Positions 1 through 11,190 of a DNA stretch of 64,000 nucleotides are shown here, one piece after another. Location of the stretch: assembly GCA_021292165.1 (NCBI GenBank), contig CM037880.1, positions 25,942,051-26,006,050 on the forward strand, written 5' to 3'. Source of the stretch: Shinisaurus crocodilurus. Lineage: Eukaryota; Chordata; Lepidosauria; Squamata; Shinisauridae. How positions within the stretch are numbered: the first letter of the stretch is position 1; every line of letters begins with the position of its first letter. The notes under the pieces are model-generated. The model ran no database searches, was not told the DNA's origin, and worked only from the letters and a program-made list of their open reading frames with translations. The position numbers and the translations under genes are program-made.

Positions 1-179
1 GGAGGTGATCAGATATCTGAAGGAATAAATCCATGTGTTTCTTGTGAGCATTTACTCTGTCATTTCTTCAGGTTTGTGTGAGTGTGTAACAGTTGCACTG
101 CTGAGCTGGATGAAAGTAATATGAAACTATTTTGTTATTTTGCACCATTACTTATTTTTCATTGGGTGGCTCCAGAACT

Positions 180-284
180 TAGTCTTTCGTAGAGTCGACC
201 CATTGAAATCATCATTCATGACTAACTTGTCCCATGGATTCCAATGGGTTGACTCTAAGCATAACTAAGTCTGGATCCAACCCA
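180..284. mobile_element. MITE fragment (GGATCCAACCC terminus)
   Basis: This is a partial copy of the palindromic repeat that is complete near 53916-54049. It keeps the right arm, which runs through CTAAGCATAACTAAGTC to the terminal GGATCCAACCC. The left arm is degraded. No target duplication could be assigned. Confidence 0.4.
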
Positions 285-336
285 CTGTCAATTGCTCTTA
301 TCCATTTCAAAGCAGGTGGGAGGGAAACTACTAAAG

Positions 337-719
337 CAGCCTTCCCCAACCTGGGGAATGTTTTGGGCTTCCAACTCCCTGCATTTATTTATTTATTTAT
401 TATATTTATACTCCGCCTTTTTTCTTGCAAGGAACCCAAGGCGGCTTACATAATCCTCCTCCTCTCCATTTTATCCTCACAACAACCCTGTGAAGTAGGT
501 TAGGCTGAGAGTCAGTGACTGGCCCAAAGTCACCCAGCGAGTTTCATGGCCGAGCGGGGACTAGAACCCAGATCTCCCGAGTCACAGTCCAACACTCTCA
601 CCACTACGCCACACTGGCTCTCACACTGCATTCTTGACCTTGACCATCGGCCATGCTGGCTGGGGCTGATGGAAGCTGAAGTCCGAAACATCTGGAAGTC
701 TTCAGGTTGGAGAAGGCTG
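337..719. mobile_element. Non-autonomous hAT foldback element, split by a SINE
   Basis: Inverted ends CAGCCTTCCCCAACCTGG and AGGTTGGAGAAGGCTG are flanked by a perfect 8-bp duplication, TACTAAAG, at 329-336 and 720-727. Removing the SINE at about 386-622 rejoins a foldback element of roughly 140 bp. The 8-bp duplication and CAG ends are hAT hallmarks. There is no coding capacity. Confidence 0.85.
386..622 (-). mobile_element. MIR-like tRNA-derived CORE-SINE
   Basis: Read on the minus strand, it has a tRNA-like head with a box A (GTGGCGTAGTGGT), a box B (GGTTCTAGTCC) and a core matching the MIR core (GACTTTGGGCCAGTCACTGA). It ends in an AT-rich tail (TATAAATATAATAAATAAAT). The probable duplication CTGCATT lies at 379-385 and 626-632. 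It sits inside the hAT at 337-719. Confidence 0.85.
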
Positions 720-722
720 TAC

Positions 723-1950
723 TAAAGGAATTCTTACTTTATACTGTTACATATAAGAGACTCAGCTGAGAAGTCCTGTCATCCACTGATTGACCTCGAA
801 GAAGTCCCGAGTCAACAGCTCTATAGACATTAAATCCAAGGTATGTCATCTGCCCAGCCTTGCTCAGTATACAACTTGGAGCAAATTCTGAGCTCCATCC
901 ACCTTTGCCCTCTGGTGACAAGGCTCAAGGCATACAACAACAGCCCTTCCACTCTGGGTTTCCCTTGCACTTCCCTTTGGAAATGAGCTGAGCTAGTATG
1001 CCATGACTGAAGTCTACAATAATGTCAGTCACAGATCAAGGGGAAGCAAAAAGGGCAGCGAACTTGTAGCAAAGGGAGGGGATTGGTGTTGGTTAAAAAT
1101 GGGCCAAGTGTAATGGGGGAAGGGAGCTTAAATGTTCTTTTGAAAGAGTAATGTACTATATGGATCAATATCTTCTATGATATTCAGCCCATCAGCTGGG
1201 TTGGCCATATAATCTCTGTTGGTTTATATGAGAGCGTCCTGTGTCCACATCTAAGTAGGCCAATGCATTGTTATTTCTTGTATAGTCTTCTTAGTGTTCT
1301 ATTACCCTATTGGGATTGATGGCCCTAGATTTCTAGCACTGGATCCTGACCTTCAAGCATTGATTCTCCCAGCGAGTGGTGTTCCTGTGGACAAAGCCAC
1401 CTGGATTGATGCTTGACACAGGTACCCTATTTCAGGGGTGGGCAGGAGGAAGTAGACCTACTACTAGTAGACCTCTGGCTGATTTGCCGTAGCTTGGCAA
1501 AAAGTCCTGATGCCCAATTTGTTCATAATAGTAGCAGCAATGTGACTCTTCCCTCACCATAAAGTATACTGCTGAAATGAAGAAACTAAGCCTAGGGTAG
1601 CCAGGAGAGGATTCCTGTGTGGAAGGATTGCGAGCTCTGTTCAGTTTTGTCCCTCAGAACAACTTCCCGGACTCAGAATCTTTTAATTCTAAGTCTTAAG
1701 TCTTTTGCACCAGGCTCTGGTTGGTGAAATTCAGAGACTGAATAAAATAACAAAGTAGATCCTGCAAGCCTGAAGTCTGTCCCCCAGCCCTGCTTTAACA
1801 GAATAGTATCTTAAATCTGTTCATGTTGGTCAATGGCCATGCTCTGGATTTCAATGTGATCTATCTGTTGCTGAAACGAAGTGCAAGTAATTATTGCCAG
1901 TGACTCCTTTAATTTTGCTTCAGTCTGCAGGAATAATACCATAACTGTGT
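723..1950. other. Stretch with no recognised gene
   Basis: No reading frame with a recognisable family signature is visible. A hAT-type left end (CAGGGGTGGGCAGG) occurs at about 1435 without an identifiable right end. The rest looks like unique or very old sequence. Confidence 0.5.
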
Positions 1951-1952
1951 AA

Positions 1953-2421
1953 GGGTGCAATCCTATGGGTTGCATCCTCAGTACTCACACAAGCCCCCCG
2001 AACTCTGAGGCTTACGAACTTCCTATGCAGGGCGGGAGGAGGGGCTGAGGTGACCTTTGCGCCTCCCCGTCCTCATGCTCTGCAGCTCTCACTAGATCGG
2101 CTTTCCCCCCTTGTCTAGCTGGAGCATCTCGGAGGGGAGGGGAGGGGAGGGGAGGAGGCTGGAGAGGCCTCAGGGTAGCTCATATCCTCGCTCTCCAGGC
2201 TCCTACCCTCCCCTGCCCACCAAAACACCCCCCTTTACCCCTCTCCCAGGTTGCATTCCTGCCCTTGGAGCCGGCTGCGCTGTGGTTCTTTCTGTACTGG
2301 TTGGTGAGGGGGAGGGGGGTCGGAGGAGCTCCGATTCCCAGTTCCGACCTCGGGGCTGGGAATCCAAAATATCCTATGGCCCCTGAGATGCTGTCGAGGG
2401 GCCGTGCCATAGGATTGCCCC
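1953..2421. mobile_element. Harbinger-like MITE (TIR GGGTGCAATCC)
   Basis: The left end GGGTGCAATCCTATG is mirrored by CATAGGATTGCCCC at the right. The same ends bound the 138-bp element at 47034, where a 3-bp TTA duplication is clear. The interior is GC-rich with a GGGGA run at 2132-2150. TAA precedes the left end, but the right duplication is lost in a C run. Confidence 0.5.
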
Positions 2422-3095
2422 CCCCCAAGTGAATTCGATAACAAAATGAACAAAAGGGCCTTTGCACGATGGCCAGTCATGTATCAATTCCTCAGAAATC
2501 TGTAGCCTTCCTTCACTTTTTTCCGTTAGTATTTCTGAAGGTGACTTGATGTTTTGGAGAGAGGTGCATTCTGGCAGCACAAGACACGTGCGTTGTTCTT
2601 TGTTGCACAAAGGTGTTTTTTTTTTTTGTTTTCATCAAGCCCAGTTTTTAGCCACGGCTTGTGTACTTTGGATTTGGAAATAGAGGGAGGCTTCCTGAGT
2701 GAGTGAACCTTCTGTAAGCCGAAGAGCCTTGTGCTTCCGATCAAACTGGGAGATCCACACACTGCTCCAGTCCAGCCCCACTCGCTCCGATGGTCCGCTG
2801 CTGCTTCCCGCAATGCAAGGTTGGCACAGGCCATGCTGCACTCCATGACCTGTTCCTCTTTGTTCCCGTTGAGCACTCGGCGTCCAGGGTCGTCTCATGG
2901 AAAAGCTTGTACGGTACTTTGCTAAAGAGGCACAAGCTTTTCCATGAAGGGTCATCAAGGCTGGTGGTGATCTTGTATCATTGCACCCATTCTCCTAGGT
3001 ACTTTCCACAGAAGCTGAACCCAGTCGCTTCATCACTGACTGCATCTCAAGTGCAAGTTTTGGCTCACTCACTGTTCTCATTGATTGGGCGCAAG
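2422..3095. other. Stretch with no recognised gene
   Basis: Several overlapping open frames exist on both strands, but none shows a domain, a known motif or supporting context. A T11 run lies at about 2617. I see no assignable repeat. Confidence 0.45.
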
Positions 3096-3449
3096 CAGGG
3101 CCAGCATCAAGGTAGGCGTGGCTGGTCCTCTGCCAAGGGTCCACACCCAAGCAGGGCCCGACTGACAAGAGCCCCCTGGAGCTGCCCTTCCTCGTTTTCA
3201 CCGCTGGCAGCCTGCTTTTTCACCTGCTTCTTGGTCTGGCCCAGACAATGGTGGCGAGGAGGAACAGTAGATGCCACAGCCTACTTGCTGACTGGCTTTT
3301 CTGCCTCTCAAGCAAGTGATGAGAAGGAAGAAGGAGGATCAAGAGCAGCTGTGGTGACAATGGTGGTGCGAAGGTTGAGGCACGGAGGGAGGGAGGGGCC
3401 CATTGAGGGTGGCTTGGCCAAGGGCCCTCCAAAACCTGGAGTGCAACTG
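3096..3449 (+). mobile_element. Non-autonomous hAT, 370-bp family (CAGGGCCRGC ends)
   Basis: It shares its body with the elements at 11761, 13941, 41218 and 50728: the CCACTGACAAGAGCCCC block, the AACCTGCTTGTTCACCTGC block and the terminal GGAGCTGGCRCTG. The left end CAGGGCCAGC is intact and the right end is mutated. No clear target duplication remains here. The long open frame crossing it is incidental. Confidence 0.65.
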
Positions 3450-3729
3450 CACAAATCTCATTATTTGAGAGAGAGAAGGTATTTTTGCTTAAAAGTCTGT
3501 CATTCTGCACGGAAAAAGCAGGCATACACAAGAAAGAGGCAAAATATGTTTCGGGGCAGCAAAGAAGGAAATAAAGTTTGTCAAGGCCTGTTGGCCTAGA
3601 TGCAGTCTAATTCAGGGGTGGGGAAGATGGGGCTCAAGAATGACAGGAGGCATTGATGAGGTGGGGAACAGGAAAGGGAAGACACGGGGAGCAGAAACAT
3701 ACCAAGAATAATCTGTACCAGTTAGAAGT
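3450..3729. other. Stretch with no recognised gene
   Basis: The sequence is ordinary. A hAT-type left end (CAGGGGTGGGGAAGATGG) starts near 3614 and has no partner. Confidence 0.4.
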
Positions 3730-4165
3730 GACCTTCCTAATCATGATCTAAAAGACAGATTCCTCAAAGGAATGCCTTCTCCCATATCAACTTGCCTATT
3801 CACTGAGATCTACAGATCAGGGCCTCCTCATTGTCTCAGTCACCTGCACAGGCATACCTGATGGCAACCATGGGCAGGGCCTTTTCTGTGGTGGCACCCG
3901 GCATTTGGAATTCTCTTCTCCTTGCAGTGTGATAGGTGCCGTCCTTGATGGTGTTTTGGTATCTGTTGAAAATGTATCTGTACACCTAGGCATTTGCTGA
4001 TTTTAATTCCTAGCTCAGTAGATTTTCTTTGTTACTGTTTTTATATTTGTATTTTATTTTAATAGTTTTAATGAATTTTGTATACCGCCCTGTGATTTGA
4101 TAATGAAGGACAGTAGTATATAAATATTTTAAATAAAAATAAATAAATAAATAAATAAATACATT
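3730..4165 (+). mobile_element. L2-type LINE 3' end
   Basis: Translation around 3868-3923 reads GRAFSVVAPGIWNSL, the conserved C-terminal motif of L2 reverse-transcriptase proteins and also present in the L2 copy at 47640-48230. An AT-rich 3' UTR with a TATACCGCCCTGTG-like tail and an (AAAT)n end follows, to 4160. It is strongly 5'-truncated. Confidence 0.6.
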
Positions 4166-5001
4166 CTGATTTCATCTAAACCTTTCAGAGTTGATTCAGA
4201 GATTTAGATTTTAGCACAGGGCTTATGTTCCCTACAGGCCTGCTAAATTAGCAGAGCCGCAGTGAACTTTGTAACTCCTTTACCAACAGGTAACTCACAG
4301 ATTAGCTTCCAGGTGCAGCCCTAAGAAAAATAAGATTCCTGCACTGAGTAGGGAGTAGGCTACATAGTCTCCAAACTCCTTCCATCTCAGAAATGAATCC
4401 CATTGTCTTCACTAGGGCTTACTCCCAGGTTAGTGTGCCCAGGAGTGCAGCCTAAGTCTGAAGTCTGCATAATCGTGTTGAATTTCAGCATTGAAGAAGC
4501 TTTCCCTCTTATTATCTGCTGCCAAAAAACAAAAACAAGGAAGACAAAAAACAAAAAAACAAAAAACATTCCCAGCAGCTGCAGATGTCATAGTTTGTCA
4601 TGAGATAAGGAAGCGATCCGAAAAAGTGATGTCTGTAAAGAGGAAGAAAGTTTTTCCTTCCGCTTTTGTATAGAAACAAGCAAGTCCAAATCAAGTTTCG
4701 AAACGAGCTGCAAAAGCTTGTCAAAGCAAAGCTGTTTGTTGTTCCTCCCCCTCCCAAATTTTTTGGTAAAAGGCCCTCACTTCCCCCAAGTCTTCAATAT
4801 TTTCCCATCTCTCTCCTCTACTTCCCACAATTTATGTTATCGTACATAGACGTTTATTCCATTAGTCCTTAGACCATAGCGGTACAAAATTTAAAGACCA
4901 GAAATTACATAAATTTACATGACAATATAACAAACACCAATTGGGGTTTATCATTAAAATTATGAAAATTAAAACATATTCTTAAGAAATAACATGTTCT
5001 A
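4166..5001. other. Stretch with no recognised gene; possible old MITE
   Basis: At about 4310-4455 two related ends occur (GGTGCAGCCCTAAG and GGAGTGCAGCCTAAG), suggesting a decayed MITE. An A-rich run lies at 4524-4567. No coding or RNA feature is supported. Confidence 0.35.
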
Positions 5002-5593
5002 CAGGATGGACTGGACTCAGGACTCGACTTATCGACAGTCCCCCCTCTGACTGAGTGGACTCGATCCAAATTTTTAATGGATCGAGACCGACTCGGACTC
5101 GAGACAGGACTCGTCAACATCCTGTGATGCACTGCAGTGCTGCCTGACCTAGTGCAGAACATCCATTTATTATTAAATCATTTCTAATGCACCTTTCAGA
5201 CATTTGGGTTTGTGCCTCTGCCTGCCGCTGCCTCTCCCCTGCTGGTCTCTTCTAACCTTCCAATTGAATTATCTAGACAGGCTTGCCGCTGGTTGGGTTC
5301 CCCTCCCTGCTGCCGGTTATTTGGGTTGTGCCTTCTGTTCTTGTCAAAATCAGTGGCAGAGTTTTGAGATAAAAAGGCACACTTGTGCCTAGAATTTATT
5401 CAAGCCATACATCTGAAGTAGCCTTATTTTGTTGGGAAAAAACCCCCATTGATTTTAATAGGGACTCGTGGAGTCAGCTTTGGGAGTGACTTGGGAGTCA
5501 CCATTTTGGACCAAGGACTTGGACTCGAGACTCGGGTCCAAAGACTCGGGACTCGACTCGTGACTCGAGACCAAGGACTCTTCAACATCCCTG
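5002..5593 (-). mobile_element. GAGTC-rich non-autonomous hAT, copy 1
   Basis: On the minus strand it starts with CAGGGATGTTGAAGAGTCC and ends near CCATCCTG. Dense GAGTC/GACTC arrays sit at both ends, and the interior contains AAAATCAATGG and GCAGGCAGAGG blocks shared with the copies at 30020 and 31112. A second, internal start motif (CAGGATGTTGACGAGTCC) lies at about 5124, as in the 30020 copy. I could not confirm a target duplication. Confidence 0.75.
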
Positions 5594-5793
5594 ATCTATA
5601 CGGACACAACACCATCTACTACTACTATTGAGGTGGGTAAGAATTAAGACTTGATCCACAGGCAATCAGCTAACCAATTATCTGGTAAGGACTCTTGTTA
5701 CATGAACACACATAAAATGTAATATAACAACCACTAGTTAAAAGTTATAATTAAAATTACTAGAGTTAAAACATATCCCCAGAATAACAAACA

Positions 5794-6748
5794 TTACCTA
5801 TAAAATACATGACAGTTTAAAATTACAACACATTTCTCATTTCGGAATCTCCCTGGCAATTTACAGCAATGGAGTCTAAGTATTTCTCCCTGCATTTTGC
5901 AGCCCTTACCACAAAAGAGGCAACCCTCAATACTACATGCTGATTGGTTCCTTGCAACAGAAACCCCAGTTCTTTTTGTATCCCAAAATTCCATCTTCTT
6001 TAAAAAGGGATTCAAGTAACGAACTCTAATGTCAGCATGCAATTGACATTCGAGAATATAATGTGCTAAATCCTCCAAAACTGGTTTCCCACAAACGCAC
6101 CGATCTCTCTTGGACCGGTATACCATGAAATCTACCGAATTTCATCATACATTCCATTTGTTCAAAGCACAGTCGAGTAAAAGCCTTTTGATGTTCCAGT
6201 AACATGGGGATTAAAAAATACCTTTCACATTGATGCTGACGTTTAGTGCCTGCCAACCACCTAGCCAATCTAGAGGATGTAAGAGAGGCAATGTCAGACT
6301 GAACGCTACCATCATAAACTCTTTTTCTGAATCTGTTTCTATTCAGATTTCCCCATGGATTTAAAGCCTGTAAGGAGAAGCCAAAATCTGGCAGTAATTT
6401 TGAAAGTTTCTGCAGCCATGCAGCATCTAGGTGGCTTACTCTCTGTTCCTCTAGACCAGGGCTCTCCAACCTTGGGTCCCCAGACGTTGCTGGCCTACAG
6501 TTCCCAGCATACGCAGCCAGCTCCCAGCATACGCAGGCTAATGGCAAGGGGTTCTGGGAGCTGTAGTCCAGCAACATCTGGGGACCCAAGGTTGGAGAGC
6601 CCTGCTCTAGACACAACCTGGGTAATCTGACTTCAAACATCTGATTTGTTCTTCCCCAATAATTTGCCACCCTGGCAGAAATTAAACCAGCAATCATTCC
6701 CATCCCCAGCTCCACTCTGAAACACCGAGGACCATACGGAGAAAACAA
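5794..6748 (-). pseudogene. LINE reverse-transcriptase C-terminus with zinc knuckle (broken)
   Basis: The upstream part (6748-6605 and 6456-6130) carries continuous LINE-like sequence, including WLQKLSKLLPDFGFSL, interrupted by the hAT MITE at 6457-6604. The downstream frame (6126-5794) opens with a CVCG...H...C knuckle (RDRCVCGKPVLEDLAHYI), typical of the C-termini of I-group LINE proteins, where it is thought to help bind the template RNA. The two parts are in different frames, so the protein cannot be made as one chain. Confidence 0.55.
6457..6604. mobile_element. Non-autonomous hAT foldback element
   Basis: A 148-bp element with near-perfect 35-bp arms (CAGGGCTCTCCAACCTTGGG inward). A perfect 8-bp duplication CTCTAGAC lies at 6449-6456 and 6605-6612. 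The whole unit can fold into a hairpin. It interrupts the LINE pseudogene and so is younger than it. Confidence 0.9.
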
Positions 6749-7158
6749 TTTTGAACTCTTTCAATATTTGTAAGATCCATGTATCCCCAGATTTCTGCAC
6801 TGAGTAGCATTGGGATCACCTTTGCTTTAAAACTGTTCAAAATTGGATGAATTGACCCAGGGTGTCTAAAATTCAGCAGACGATATAAGGATTGTACACA
6901 GGCAACTGCTTTCAGATCATTTTTCTTTATTTGTAACTCCCAAGATCCTGTAGCTGCAAAAATTATGCCAAGATAACAATATGATTTTACCTGTTCTAGT
7001 TCTTTAGAATTCATGAGCCATCTATGCATTTTTTTCTTTTTATCAAAGACTATTACTTTGCATTTAACATTATTGATAACTAATTCATTTTCTGAACACT
7101 GACTTAACAATCTTCTCAAGTCAACTTGGGATGTTGAAAGTAAAATCATATCATCCAT
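6694..7158 (-). pseudogene. LINE reverse-transcriptase palm fragment
   Basis: A 154-residue open frame begins with DDMILLSTSQVDLRRLLSQC, the catalytic DD box of a LINE reverse transcriptase (the usual F/YADD lies at its very start). It continues with the thumb-type block VIPMLLSAEIWGY. It is one surviving piece of the minus-strand LINE at 5790-11540. The residues before the DD box are disrupted by stops. Confidence 0.65.
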
Positions 7159-7351
7159 ATATAGTTCTATTTATGTATATAGTTCTATTTATAGTTCTAT
7201 TTATGTTATGTAAAATCATAACATCCGTGTTTACTGTTCTATTTGAGATTTTAGGCATGTGGTAATTCTGATCATGCAAGAATGCAACAATATCATTTAT
7301 ATAAAAATTAAAAAGAAATGGAGCTAAAATACACCCATGCTGAATAGCCTT

Positions 7352-7415
7352 GTATTTTTATTTATTTATTTATTTAATACATTTTTATACCGCCCAATAG
7401 CCGAAGCTCTCATAC
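7352..7415 (-). mobile_element. L2-type LINE 3' tail
   Basis: A (TTTA)n tract is followed by ATACCGCCCAATAGCCGAAG, the reverse of the tail seen on the plus strand at 58290-58353. It is a very short 3'-end remnant inserted in the Vingi-like LINE. Confidence 0.45.
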
Positions 7416-7592
7416 AATACAAGAGTTATTGTATGTCAGGATTGTGTCTGTAAGAACTAGACTTGATCCTGTTCTAACCTTTATAAAGGTTTCTGAATAT
7501 AGGGCCTTTCATTAAAAACAAGAGTCTTAAATCTATATTTGTATTAAGCATTTTGGTCCAAAGATATTAATAGAATCAAAGGCTGCACTTAA

Positions 7593-7835
7593 GAGCCAGT
7601 GTGGTGTAGTGGTGAGAGTGTTGGACTGGGACTTGGGAGATCCGGGTTCTAGTCCCCGATCGGCCATGAAACTCACTAGGTGACTTTGGACCAGTCACTG
7701 ACTCTCAGCCTAACCTACCTCACAGGGTTGTTGTGAGGATAAAATGGAGAGGAGGAGGAGGATTATGTAAGCCGCCTTGGGTTCCTTGCAGGAAAAAAGG
7801 CGGGGTATAAATATAATTAATTAAATAAATAAAAA
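7593..7835 (+). mobile_element. MIR-like tRNA-derived CORE-SINE
   Basis: The full copy has box A GTGGTGTAGTGGT, box B GGTTCTAGTCC, the core block and an (AAAT)n-like tail. It interrupts the minus-strand LINE exactly inside the FIDL/AAFDSI reverse-transcriptase motif, which resumes on either side. Short duplicates around TTAAG flank it. Confidence 0.85.
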
Positions 7836-7837
7836 TT

Positions 7838-8560
7838 AAGTCAATAAAGGCAGCAAATAATTGTCCACCTTTTGCTGAATACTTAGCTATGAGATGATGT
7901 AATACAAAGCAATTATCCATGGTAGACCTTCCTTTCCTGAAGCCAGCCTGCTCGTCAACTAATATGGCATTATCCTCCACCCAGGCCTCTAATTTTGACA
8001 GAAGAAACTTGCATAAATTTTGGCTGAAATATCAATCAGGCTAATTGGTCTATTGTTCCTTGGGTCCTGCCAGCTGCCTTTCTTAAATATCGGCGCAATT
8101 ACCGTATTTTTCCGTCTATAAGACGCCCCCATGTATAAGACGCCCCCCACTGGGCAGTTTCGCAACCGTGCGGTTCTCTCCTTGGCTTACTTCTGTGTAT
8201 AAGACGACCCTCAATTTTTAGTCTAACGATTTTAGGAAAAAGTATAGTCTTATACATGGAAAAATACTGTATGCTGAGGTTCCAGCCTTGCGGTATATGC
8301 CCAGTATTGTTTATGTGAGTAAATAGACCTGCTAACAGTGAGACCCAACAGTCTAGGTTATCCTTAAATAATTCAGGTGGCAAAAAGTCCTCTCCTAGTG
8401 CCTTATTGTTTTTCAGTGTTTGCATGAGTTCTGTAGTCTCTGATAAGGATACAATGGGCCATAAAGGGGTAGAGTTATTTACCAACTCAGAAGTCAACCC
8501 ACAGGTTCTTGTCCTTTCCACTTCTTCTTCTTCAATTTTTTTGAATAGAATCTTTCCCAT
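7838..8560 (-). pseudogene. LINE reverse-transcriptase fingers and palm start (broken)
   Basis: The frame at 8560-8290 contains LMQTLKNNKALGEDFLPPEL, the KNNKA-GxD-PxE box that opens LINE reverse transcriptases. The frame at 7980-7850 contains DEQAGFRKGRSTMDNCF and FAAFID, the next two catalytic-core boxes. A mariner MITE (8102-8269) splits the gene between these boxes and the SINE at 7593-7835 truncates the FID box. Confidence 0.65.
8102..8269. mobile_element. Mariner-type MITE, 168 bp
   Basis: The ends CCGTATTTTTCCGTCTATAA and ATGGAAAAATACTG are inverted repeats, flanked by TA at 8100-8101 and 8270-8271 as expected for Tc1/mariner. A second copy of identical length lies in opposite orientation at 58114-58281. 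There is no coding capacity. Confidence 0.8.
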
Positions 8561-8586
8561 CTTATAGCCGATATGGGAATATCAAA

Positions 8587-9227
8587 TTAAAATTTTACTT
8601 CTCTAAGTCTTCCTGAAACTAGATGCCAGAAATACGCCGAATTTGTCCTTGTTGCTGCCAATTCAAGGTTTGCCCAGAATTTTATCTGAAACTCTGTTCT
8701 CTTAACTGCAGTTAATTTCTTATAATTATGCCTGAGGTTTAACATAGCAGTTTGCACTCTTTGAATTTGTTTACTCAATTTCCTTCTCATTTCTCTGCAT
8801 TAATTATTGAACCATAAGGTCCTCATGGGTTTTACATTCTTTGAACTTACATCAGTTGTTAAAAGAGGTTTCAAATGATCACATATGGCCTGGTATGCAT
8901 GTAGAACTGAGTTAACATCAGATTCAGGAGTTACAATAATATTGCGCAAGGATCTGCCCATAGTCAAATTCTGGAATGTTTTAAGATTGGTCATATTTAC
9001 CTTTTGCCATTTTAATCTCTCTTCCTGAGGATTTCCAAATTCTGTGAGAACAGATGGTCTGAATAAGTTACAGATCTTAGATCAGATTTGGCTACCAATT
9101 TTACCACTGTAGGTTGATGATCGCTATCTTCCCTGGGGGAAACTGTTACCCCAGAAAATAGATGCACGTTTTGTCTGGAAACAAAAATGTAATCAATAGG
9201 TAAAAGGATATGTGGTATTAAGGTCAT
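8587..9227 (-). pseudogene. LINE endonuclease C-terminus and linker (broken)
   Basis: The frame at 9227-9012 holds DYIFVS and SDHQPTVVKL; SDHxP is the catalytic histidine box that closes APE-type endonucleases. Frames at 8994-8800 and 8790-8587 continue the linker towards the reverse transcriptase in other phases. The order and strand agree with the parent LINE at 5790-11540. Confidence 0.6.
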
Positions 9228-9385
9228 TGCTGACTACAATGTGTAATCCAAACATATATGTTAGCCTAAATAAATGTAGGCCAGCATTATTTATCTTCAT
9301 TTCTGGATTTCCAATAGTTCAATTCTACAGGGATATCCACTGTTCTGCAACTAATGGCAATGATGAGCCCAGTCTGGCATTGAAG

Positions 9386-9664
9386 TCAACTAGCAAAATA
9401 AATAAGGCATTTGGGAAATCCATACTCAACTCCCCCAGTACTTGTTCCAAGTGCAAATCTCCTCACTGTTTCATTTTGTGCAACTTGTGGTAGAGCACAA
9501 AATGACTGTAACAGTGCTTTTTCCTTGGTATTGAAAAATTCCTCTCTCTTATAAGCTATTTCCCCAGGTTCTTGCATTCCAACAGGTTCTATCTGTTTCT
9601 GCTCATAAGTTACTAAGTTTGAGGAAATTGAGAGAGCTTCTAGAGTGGTATCTAAATCAATCAA
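9386..9664 (-). pseudogene. LINE endonuclease middle fragment
   Basis: A 92-residue minus-strand frame sits between the ORF1-like region and the SDHQP endonuclease box. Its position and the residues GKCLIYFAS-like at its end fit the core of an APE endonuclease, but no catalytic box is complete. It is assigned mainly by context. Confidence 0.4.
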
Positions 9665-9998
9665 GTTCTTGTGGATATTAGCCTCTGCTGTTTTGCGTTT
9701 GGTGCAAGAAGCTAAATATCCACAAAGAGCCAGGGGGAGCTAAGTTCTTAAAGAATCTAGACTGATATGCCCTTTTTTGCAAGTGTGCCCTTCCTATTAT
9801 AGACTAGTCTGGCTAGACCCTACTCTTTAAAGGTAACTACTGCACGTTCACATGCAGAATTATAATATAAATAATCCACTTGGAATACATCAACTATAAT
9901 AAAGAAACTTGGGAAGGCCACATCCAGAATATCCAAAAGATGCAATTTGCACTCAGTCTGTGTGAGTATCCCATTAGGTTTAGGGTAATTAGATAAGA

Positions 9999-11051
9999 CT
10001 AATTTTGGCGAATCAATATAAGATCCCAGCTTTTGCCCCCTGTAAATTCAGTCTCTCTTGGCTTTGTTTCGACAAGGGCACTTGGCCATGGTTCTCTTTT
10101 GTCTGGTTTCTGAGCCTGCACCCAGCCAGATGTAAGGGGCTGAGCTACAGAGCCAACTATGTGCTCAATTTGGGGAGCAGCAATATCACCGTTCTTTCTC
10201 TTTTCCTTTTCCTCACTTTTCTTCATTGACTTCTGTTCAGTTTTTTGTTTAATATTTTCATCTAACAGTTTGCAAAGTTTTTTGAAATCCATTTTAATGT
10301 AGGAGGGGTTCTTTGCATTTTGGATATTTTTACACTTCTTTAATTTATTAATTTAATTTAATCTTAAATCTTTAAATCTGTAATCTTAATCTTTAATTTA
10401 ATCTTCCCGTCTACCCTCTTATAAACCTTCCTATCCATCACATCTGGTTTGTTTGTTTGTTTGAAGCCTACATTTACTGATAGCACTCCCTGTACTCAAT
10501 GGGCCTTTTTATGTATTTCCTGAACTAGCCTTTTTATGTATTTCCGCCAGTGTAATCAAGAGCTCATTACATTCAGACAGGTAGGATTTGATGTGTTCAA
10601 TGTCCTTTGTGATAATAAAAAACCAGTCCTCAACTGGTAATTTATCTTCATTCATTGTCCCAATCTGATTGGAGGAGTCTTCCGTATTTACTTTTGCACT
10701 GTGGGCTAGCTCGGAGATCTGTTTTAACATCAGCTCATTTAGCATTAATTCGTTTGGCCATTTGTTCTGTCCCTCTCGGGTTGCTTTGGACTCAGCAACT
10801 GCCAATTCAGAAGCAAGGTTAACAAATGGCAAATCCTCTCCATAATTTTGAATGTTGCTTTTGAAATTCACTGACCAATCTAAAATGGGATTTGGGGAGT
10901 GACCCAACTCAGATTCCCCCCTTTTTTCTTGCTTTTCATCCCTGGTTGTAAAAAAAACTGCAATTTTCGCCTGGCCTTTCTTTCTATTTAAAGGGGAACT
11001 TCCAAAAGTGGGTAAAATCCCCAGAGTTCTATACACATTTCTGGTGAGCAC
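9999..11051 (-). pseudogene. LINE ORF1-like region (two frames)
   Basis: Two minus-strand open frames, 10509-11051 (180 residues) and 9999-10292 (97 residues), lie just upstream of the endonuclease pieces. The second is Lys/Glu-rich (KQKTEQKSMKKSEEKEKRKN), as many LINE ORF1 proteins are. No zinc knuckle or RRM is visible, and I did not recognise homologues. The ORF1 assignment is by position. Confidence 0.4.
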
Positions 11052-11054
11052 CTT

Positions 11055-11100
<46 letters not shown>

Positions 11101-11142
11101 CGGTGGTCGTGGTGGTGGTGGTGGTGGTAGTGGTGGTTGTTG

Positions 11143-11189
<47 letters not shown>

Positions 11190-11190
11190 T
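11055..11190. repeat. Compound microsatellite (TAA)n-(GTG)n-(TTA)n
   Basis: A (TAA)n run of about 45 bp is followed by a GTG/GTT-rich bridge and a (TTA)n run of about 48 bp. The outer tracts are complementary, so the locus is an inverted repeat able to form a hairpin. Confidence 0.9.

Noticed and set aside
2790..3599. 269-codon open frame
   Set aside because: It runs straight through the boundaries of the hAT at 3096-3449 and has no recognisable motif.
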